Assembly: GCF_049276915.1 (NCBI RefSeq)
Contig: NZ_JBASXK010000098.1
Span: 36,150-100,149 of the forward strand
Direction: 5' to 3'
DNA: 64,000 bases
Source: Aestuariivita sp049276915
GTDB lineage: Bacteria; Pseudomonadota; Alphaproteobacteria; Rhodobacterales; Rhodobacteraceae
Position numbers and translations under genes: made by a program. The notes under the pieces were generated by a model that worked only from the letters and a program-made list of their open reading frames with translations, did no database searches and was not told where the DNA came from. Shown one piece after another: positions 59,318 through 64,000 of the stretch (positions are counted from its first letter, which is position 1; every line of letters begins with the position of its first letter).

Positions 59318-61879
59318 ATGCCTGTAGTTGTTGTCGAATCTCCGGCCAAGGCCAAAACGATCAACAAGTACCTGGGCAAGGAATACACCGTTTTGGCCTC
59401 TTACGGTCACGTCCGCGACCTGCCGGCAAAGGACGGTTCAGTCGATACGGACAACGATTTCGCCATGACGTGGGAAATCGCCAGCGACAGCAAGAAACAT
59501 GTCAAAGCGATCGCCGATGCCTTGGCCGAGGATGGTGAGCTTATCCTTGCAACCGACCCCGATCGCGAGGGCGAAGCGATCAGCTGGCATCTGCAGGAAG
59601 CTCTCACCAAGCGCAAGGCAATCCGGAAAGACACTCCGGTCAGCCGCGTGACCTTCAACGCCATCACCAAAGCGGCGGTTGAAGAGGCGATGAAGAACCC
59701 GCGCCAGGTCGATATGCCCCTGGTCGAGGCATATCTTGCACGCCGCGCGTTGGATTACCTGGTGGGCTTCAATCTGTCCCCGGTGCTGTGGCGCAAACTG
59801 CCCGGCGCGAAATCCGCCGGTCGTGTTCAGTCGGTCTGCCTGCGTCTGATCGTGGAACGCGAAATGGAGATCGAAGTGTTTCGCGCCCGCGAATACTGGT
59901 CGGTCACAGCGATCCTGGTGACGCCGCGCGGTCAGGAATACGAGGCGCGCCTCACACAACTGGCCGGAAAAAAACTCGAGCGCTATGATCTCGAAAACGC
60001 AACCCAGGCGGAACTGGCGGTGCAGGCCATTACATCGCGCGATCTGACGGTTCAGTCGGTCGAGGCAAAACCTGCGTCCCGCAACCCGTCGGCCCCGTTC
60101 ATGACCTCGACCCTGCAACAGGAAGCCAGCCGGAAATTCGGCATGGGCGCGCGCCAGACGATGAGCACCGCACAACGGCTTTATGAAGCCGGGCACATTA
60201 CATACATGCGCACGGACGGGATCGACATGGCCCCCGAGGCCGTCATGGAAACGCGCGAAGCGATCAAGGAAAGATACGGTGCCGAATACGTGCCCAGCAG
60301 CCCGCGCATGTACAAGAACAAGGCAAAAAACGCACAAGAAGCGCATGAATGTATCCGGCCCACGGATATGTCAAAGGATGCGGCCGGCCTGAAACTGTCC
60401 GAGCCCGACCAGCGCAAGCTCTATGATCTGATTTGGAAACGCACCATCGCATGTCAGATGGAAGCCGCCCGCCTTGAGCGCACCACCGTCGACGTCTCCA
60501 GCAGTGACGGACAGGTTGTGATGCGGGCCACGGGGCAAGTCGTCCTGTTTGATGGCTTCCTGCGCGTGTATGAAGAGGGTCGCGACGACAGCGTCGTTGA
60601 CGATGACGACAAGCGTCTGCCCCAGATCACGCAGGGCGAACCGGCACAAAAGCGCGGAATCACACCCGAGCAGCATTTCACACAACCGCCGCCCCGCTAT
60701 ACCGAAGCCACATTGGTAAAGCGCATGGAAGAGCTGGGGATTGGGCGCCCATCAACCTATGCCTCGATCGTGACCACGATCCAGGACAGGGGCTATGTCA
60801 GAAAGGACAAGAACCGGCTGATTCCCGAAGACAAGGGGCGGTTGGTGACGGCTTTCCTGTCGAACTATTTCCAAAAATATGTCGGCTATGATTTTACCGC
60901 CTCGCTTGAGGAAGAGCTTGACGATGTGTCAGCGGGCAACCGGGATTACCAGAAGGTACTGGAACGCTTCTGGCGCGATTTCTCGGCGGCGATCGAAGAA
61001 ACGTCCGAACTGCGCATCACCGAGGTGCTTGAAAAGATCAATGAGGTGCTGGAACCTCATCTTTTCCCGGCGACCCAAGATGGCAGTGATCCGCGCCTCT
61101 GCCCCAATTGCGGCGCAGGTCGTCTGTCGATGCGCACCGCGCGTTCGGGCGGGGCCTTTATCGGTTGTTCGAACTATCCCGAATGCCGCTATACCCGGGC
61201 CTTCGGCCCTCCCGGGGCCGAAGATGACGGCGCAATCCCGCCCGATGGCAAATTGCTTGGCACAGATCAGGACGATGAGATCAGGATTTTCAAAGGTCGA
61301 TTTGGCCCCTATGTGCAACGCGGTGCGGCGACCGAAGAGACCCCAAAACCCCCGCGCCAGTCGGTCCCCAAGGAGTGGCCCCCAGAAGAACTGGAACTGG
61401 AGCGCGCATTGATGCTGCTGTCTCTGCCGCGCAAGGTGGGCGATCATCCGGAAGACGGAATTCCGGTCTGGGCGAACATAGGGCGCTATGGCCCCTATCT
61501 CAAACATGCAGAAAGCACGTCAGAGCGCGGTGGCACCAATGCAAATCTCGAAAGCCTGGACGAGGTCTTTACCGTCGGCATGAACCGCGCGGTGCAGTTG
61601 CTGGCGGAAAAAGTCGCCAGCCGTGGCGGGCGAGGCAAAGCCGCGGCACCCATCCGCGAACTTGGTGAGCATCCCAAAGAGGGCGGTGCGGTAAACATCA
61701 TGGATGGAAAATACGGGCCCTACATCAAATGGGAAAAGGTGAACGCCACCCTTCCCAAGGAGGTGGAGGTCGAGAGCGTGACAATGGATCAGGCCCTTGA
61801 GTTGATTGCCGAGAAGGCCGGCAAGAAGCCCACGCGCAAGAAAGCCACACGCAAGGCCAAGGCCAAACCCAAGACCTGA
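59318..61879 (+). CDS. topA: DNA topoisomerase I
   Basis: An 853-residue type IA topoisomerase that relaxes negative supercoils. TOPRIM residues appear in 'VVVESPAKAKTINKYLG' and 'LATDPDREGEAISWH', the active-site tyrosine is in 'ITYMRTDGIDM' and the 'RVQSV' region follows the CAP-like domain. After the core, one C4 zinc finger ('CPNCGAGRL...FIGCSNYPEC', Cys pairs near residues 590-620) and several C-terminal repeats ('GRFGPYVQRG', 'GRYGPYLKHA', 'GKYGPYIKW') bind DNA. It ends in a Lys/Arg tail (KKPTRKKATRKAKAKPKT). GAATGAGG precedes the start. Confidence 0.97.
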   Translation: MPVVVVESPAKAKTINKYLGKEYTVLASYGHVRDLPAKDGSVDTDNDFAMTWEIASDSKKHVKAIADALAEDGELILATDPDREGEAISWHLQEALTKRKAIRKDTPVSRVTFNAITKAAVEEAMKNPRQVDMPLVEAYLARRALDYLVGFNLSPVLWRKLPGAKSAGRVQSVCLRLIVEREMEIEVFRAREYWSVTAILVTPRGQEYEARLTQLAGKKLERYDLENATQAELAVQAITSRDLTVQSVEAKPASRNPSAPFMTSTLQQEASRKFGMGARQTMSTAQRLYEAGHITYMRTDGIDMAPEAVMETREAIKERYGAEYVPSSPRMYKNKAKNAQEAHECIRPTDMSKDAAGLKLSEPDQRKLYDLIWKRTIACQMEAARLERTTVDVSSSDGQVVMRATGQVVLFDGFLRVYEEGRDDSVVDDDDKRLPQITQGEPAQKRGITPEQHFTQPPPRYTEATLVKRMEELGIGRPSTYASIVTTIQDRGYVRKDKNRLIPEDKGRLVTAFLSNYFQKYVGYDFTASLEEELDDVSAGNRDYQKVLERFWRDFSAAIEETSELRITEVLEKINEVLEPHLFPATQDGSDPRLCPNCGAGRLSMRTARSGGAFIGCSNYPECRYTRAFGPPGAEDDGAIPPDGKLLGTDQDDEIRIFKGRFGPYVQRGAATEETPKPPRQSVPKEWPPEELELERALMLLSLPRKVGDHPEDGIPVWANIGRYGPYLKHAESTSERGGTNANLESLDEVFTVGMNRAVQLLAEKVASRGGRGKAAAPIRELGEHPKEGGAVNIMDGKYGPYIKWEKVNATLPKEVEVESVTMDQALELIAEKAGKKPTRKKATRKAKAKPKT

Positions 61880-62040
61880 CGTCTGCGCGGGGCGCTTGCC
61901 CAGAAGACAGGCGGATCGGGGCATTGATGGTCAGCGACAATCTGCCATGGCCTTCATCATTTATGACGGGATACAAGGGTCATTGATTGACTCTTCCCAG
62001 CCCGATTAGAATAGTCGCGCCGCCAGCCAAGGGAGCACAC

Positions 62041-62736
62041 ATGAAGAAAGTCTACGCAAACGCGTCCGAAGCTCTGGACGGACTGCTTTTTGATGGAATG
62101 ACCGTTGCCTCGGGCGGTTTTGGCCTGTGCGGTATTCCCGAACTGCTTCTGCAGGCGATCAAGGAACATGGCGCAAAAGATCTGACCTTTGCATCAAACA
62201 ACGCAGGCGTTGATGACTTTGGCATCGGCATTCTGCTCCAGACGCGTCAGGTCAGTAAAATGATCTCGTCCTATGTCGGTGAGAACGCCGAATTCATGCG
62301 CCAGTATCTGTCGGGTGAGCTTGAGCTGGAATTCAACCCGCAAGGAACGCTTGCGGAACGTATGCGCGCTGGCGGCTGCGGTATCCCGGGCTTTTACACC
62401 AAAACCGGTGTGGGAACGGTGATTGCAGAAGGCAAGGAACACAAAGACTTCGACGGCGAGACATATATCCTGGAGCGGGGCATCTTTGCGGATCTCTCCA
62501 TCGTCAAGGCCTGGAAAGCAGACACAACAGGTAACGCGATTTTCCGCAAGACGGCGCGGAACTTCAATCCCCCTGCAGCCATGTGTGGCAAGGTCTGCGT
62601 GATGGAAGTTGAAGAGATCGTTGAACCCGGACAACTGGACCCCGACGGCATCCACCTGCCCGGCATCTATGTTCATCGGCTGATCCAGGGCGAGCATGAA
62701 AAGCGCATAGAACAACGCACGGTGCGCGCCGCCTGA
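62041..62736 (+). CDS. scoA: 3-oxoacid CoA-transferase subunit A
   Basis: A 231-residue subunit A of succinyl-CoA:3-ketoacid CoA-transferase (or acetate/acetoacetate type). The ATG at 62041 is chosen over 61987 for fit to the family. The coenzyme A site glycine motif is 'TVASGGFGLCGIPELL' and 'NNAGVDDFGIGILL' follows. It activates or transfers CoA from acetoacetate and succinate, so it feeds ketone-body use. In the same strand block as a 62-codon ORF and scoB. Confidence 0.92.
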   Translation: MKKVYANASEALDGLLFDGMTVASGGFGLCGIPELLLQAIKEHGAKDLTFASNNAGVDDFGIGILLQTRQVSKMISSYVGENAEFMRQYLSGELELEFNPQGTLAERMRAGGCGIPGFYTKTGVGTVIAEGKEHKDFDGETYILERGIFADLSIVKAWKADTTGNAIFRKTARNFNPPAAMCGKVCVMEVEEIVEPGQLDPDGIHLPGIYVHRLIQGEHEKRIEQRTVRAA

Positions 62737-62746
62737 GGATACGACC

Positions 62747-62935
62747 ATGGCTGACACTCTCGCAGATTTGCAGGCTCGACGTCGGACGCTTAACCGGTTT
62801 TCCTGGTCCGAGTTGTCGATGAGAGTCACCGGGTTGATTGAAAGGCTGCACGGCACGTTACAACCTGGACGCGGCACGACCGGGTCCATCATTACACTCA
62901 ATGTCCCCGCCGGTGGCCGGGACGCTTCTTTATAA
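62747..62935 (+). CDS. 62-residue hypothetical protein between scoA and scoB
   Basis: A 62-residue ORF starting MADTLADLQARRRTLN, 10 bases after the scoA stop, with GAGGA 7 bases ahead of its ATG and ending 13 bases before scoB. The Shine-Dalgarno and spacing are as good as for its neighbours. The middle 'SWSELSMRVTGLIERLH' is an amphipathic helix and the tail is Gly-rich. I do not recognise it; its placement between the two subunits of one enzyme is unusual. Confidence 0.5.
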   Translation: MADTLADLQARRRTLNRFSWSELSMRVTGLIERLHGTLQPGRGTTGSIITLNVPAGGRDASL

Positions 62936-62948
62936 GGACAGTCCGAAC

Positions 62949-63578
62949 ATGGCTTGGGACCGCAATCAAATGGCCGCACGCGCCGCACAGGAACTGCAGG
63001 ACGGTTGGTATGTGAACCTTGGCATCGGTATACCGACGCTTGTGTCCAACTATATTCCCGAAGGAATCGAGGTCACGCTGCAATCCGAAAACGGTATGCT
63101 GGGCATGGGCCCCTTCCCCATCGATGGCGATGAGGATCCAGACCTGATCAACGCAGGCAAGCAAACCATCACCGAACTCCCCCAGACATCGTATTTCGAC
63201 AGCGCGACCTCATTCGGAATGATCCGGGGCGGCAAGATCGCCATGGCGATCCTGGGTGCAATGGAAGTCTCCGAGAACGGCGATCTGGCAAACTGGATGA
63301 TTCCAGGCAAGCTGGTCAAAGGTATGGGCGGAGCGATGGATCTGGTGGCCGGAGTTGGCCGCGTGGTGGTTGTCATGGATCACACCAACAAACACGGCGA
63401 CAGCAAAGTGCTTCCGGAGTGCACGCTTCCCCTCACAGGAAAGGGAGTCGTGGATCGAATCATCACCAATCTGGGCGTTCTGGATGTGGTTGAAGGAGGT
63501 TTGCGCATCGTCGAAACCGCCGACGGCATTACCGAGGCCGAACTGCGCGCGGCAACCCTCGCCACGATCGTTGACTAA
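62949..63578 (+). CDS. scoB: 3-oxoacid CoA-transferase subunit B
   Basis: A 209-residue subunit B. The ATG at 62949 (MAWDRNQMAARAAQEL) follows AAGGA. The catalytic glutamate is in 'LQSENGMLGMGPFP', which forms the CoA thioester, and 'GLRIVETADGITEAEL' ends the fold. With scoA it completes the heterotetrameric transferase. Confidence 0.93.
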   Translation: MAWDRNQMAARAAQELQDGWYVNLGIGIPTLVSNYIPEGIEVTLQSENGMLGMGPFPIDGDEDPDLINAGKQTITELPQTSYFDSATSFGMIRGGKIAMAILGAMEVSENGDLANWMIPGKLVKGMGGAMDLVAGVGRVVVVMDHTNKHGDSKVLPECTLPLTGKGVVDRIITNLGVLDVVEGGLRIVETADGITEAELRAATLATIVD

Positions 63579-63583
63579 ACGGG

Positions 63584-63872
63584 TTGTCTGATTTCGACAT
63601 CCGGCGCGAGTAAGGTGACAGCAAGGGTCGCTTCTTCCTGGTGATTGATGGCCATCAGGCGGAACTGACCTTTTCAATCCTTTCGCCCCGTATGCGCATC
63701 GCGGATCATACCGGCATACCGGATGCTTTTCGCGCAAGCGGGGTCGGCGCGTCTCTGGTCGCGGATCTTGGTACCGTCGCACGCGGAAGGGTGGAAGATC
63801 GTCCCACTGTGCCCTTTCGTGAATGCCCAGCGCGCGCGCCATCCCGAATGGGCCGACGCTTTCAACCTTTGA
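63584..63872 (+). pseudogene. Broken GNAT (YjdJ-type N-acetyltransferase) gene
   Basis: From a TTG at 63584 the frame reads MSDFDIRRE, then an in-frame TAA at 63611-63613, then 'GDSKGRFFLVIDGHQAELTF' (in short), 'ADHTGIPDAFRASGVG' and 'ASLVADL'. The remaining family C-terminus, 'EGWKIVPLCPFVNAQRARHPE' and a natural stop at 63872, is found only in another frame, so a frameshift lies near 63770-63785. Two independent lesions show decay. The family is the small YjdJ-type GNAT with the 'DHT...P..RG.GVG' pattern. It ends 8 bases before an IS end. Confidence 0.75.
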
Positions 63873-63879
63873 AATGAAG

Positions 63880-64000
63880 TGGTCCTGCTTTTTAGGACAG
63901 GTTTGCGGCTTGGCTAAGATGCATCTGGTTTATGTTCATGCCGCTTTTCGTGTTTCACTTTGTTCGAAGTATGCCGCGTCTGGCGTGCGCTTGTCGAGGG
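63880..64000 (-). mobile_element. Right end of an IS3-like insertion sequence (partial)
   Basis: The element appears to begin at 63880 (TGGTCCTGCTTTTTAGGACA, with a small TCCT...AGGA hairpin) and carries the C-terminus of a transposase reading from the window edge on the minus strand. TGG ends and this C-terminal type are found in IS3-family elements. Only the end is inside the window, so the family call and target duplication cannot be checked. Confidence 0.6.
63936..64000 (-). CDS. Transposase C-terminus (IS3-family OrfB-like), cut by window edge
   Basis: The minus strand reads 'LDKRTPDAAYFEQSETRKAA' to a TGA at 63936-63938. A 'LxxRTPxxAY' ending is typical of the integrase-core transposase of IS3-family elements. 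The rest lies beyond the window edge. Confidence 0.65.
   Translation of the reverse strand, partial: LDKRTPDAAYFEQSETRKAA

Noticed and set aside
1..64000. CRISPR arrays, tRNA, rRNA, prophage genes
   Set aside because: No regularly spaced repeats, cloverleaf-like sequence, rRNA segments or phage structural genes were recognised.

Overview
The window is a high-GC alphaproteobacterial chromosome segment, most likely from the family Rhodobacteraceae (Roseobacter group). The order ctaC - ctaB - 53-codon ORF - ctaG - ctaE - SURF1 - thrC - M16 peptidase, together with small proteins of the DUF6455 type and a 'GPIxxACLxSGRKA' lipoprotein, fits that group. This is an inference from gene content, not a search result. 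No rRNA, tRNA, CRISPR or prophage was seen. Genes are densely packed, often with 4-base ATGA or 1-base TGATG overlaps.

Bases 1-25900 are mostly housekeeping and ordinary accessory genes: nitroreductase end, NAD kinase, glyA, YbfF-type esterase, rhodanese, an orphan Phd/YefM antitoxin, lepA, a LysR regulator, low-molecular-weight phosphatase, sirtuin, PCu(A)C copper chaperone, rpmB, meaB, hrpB and gnd. A panE-like reductase and an acyl-CoA dehydrogenase of the ACAD10/11 type follow. They are divergent from an ACAD10/11-type kinase, which together look like a split 4-hydroxyacyl-CoA module.

Bases 26051-29006 hold a three-gene overlapping operon: a diaminopropionate ammonia-lyase-like enzyme, an M24 peptidase-fold hydrolase and an EutA/maleate isomerase-like protein. 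It resembles ectoine-type utilisation sets. Bases 29028-42411 (all minus strand) form a 14-gene catabolic locus. It has a fused flavin monooxygenase/old-yellow-enzyme of the 2-aminobenzoyl-CoA monooxygenase/reductase type, a benzoate-CoA-ligase-type AMP ligase, SDR, enoyl-CoA hydratase, acyl-CoA dehydrogenase, MarR regulator, a complete Liv-type ABC importer, a BKACE (DUF849) enzyme, a hotdog thioesterase and a RidA protein. The best reading is uptake and aerobic hybrid CoA-dependent degradation of 2-aminobenzoate (anthranilate) or a close aromatic acid. Tandem TTCAAGSTTAAAA repeats in front of it are a candidate MarR operator.

Bases 42633-48572 carry a divergent, translationally coupled operon: a dimethylglycine/sarcosine-dehydrogenase-like flavoprotein with GcvT domains, a trimethylamine-methyltransferase-family (MttB) protein without an amber codon, a TetR regulator and a second FAD oxidoreductase. 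It is probably a methylated-amine demethylation system. Bases 48667-63578 return to core functions: RimJ/L acetyltransferase, M16 peptidase, thrC, the cytochrome c oxidase assembly and structural genes, tldD, dprA, topA, and a scoA/scoB CoA-transferase pair separated by a 62-codon ORF. The right end has a GNAT pseudogene (nonsense plus frameshift) abutting the end of an IS3-like element.

A recurrent intergenic element with the core GTATTT-(4 nt)-CAAGAAGAAGCAG occurs three times (near 25925, 38100 and 48574), once as an inverted pair.
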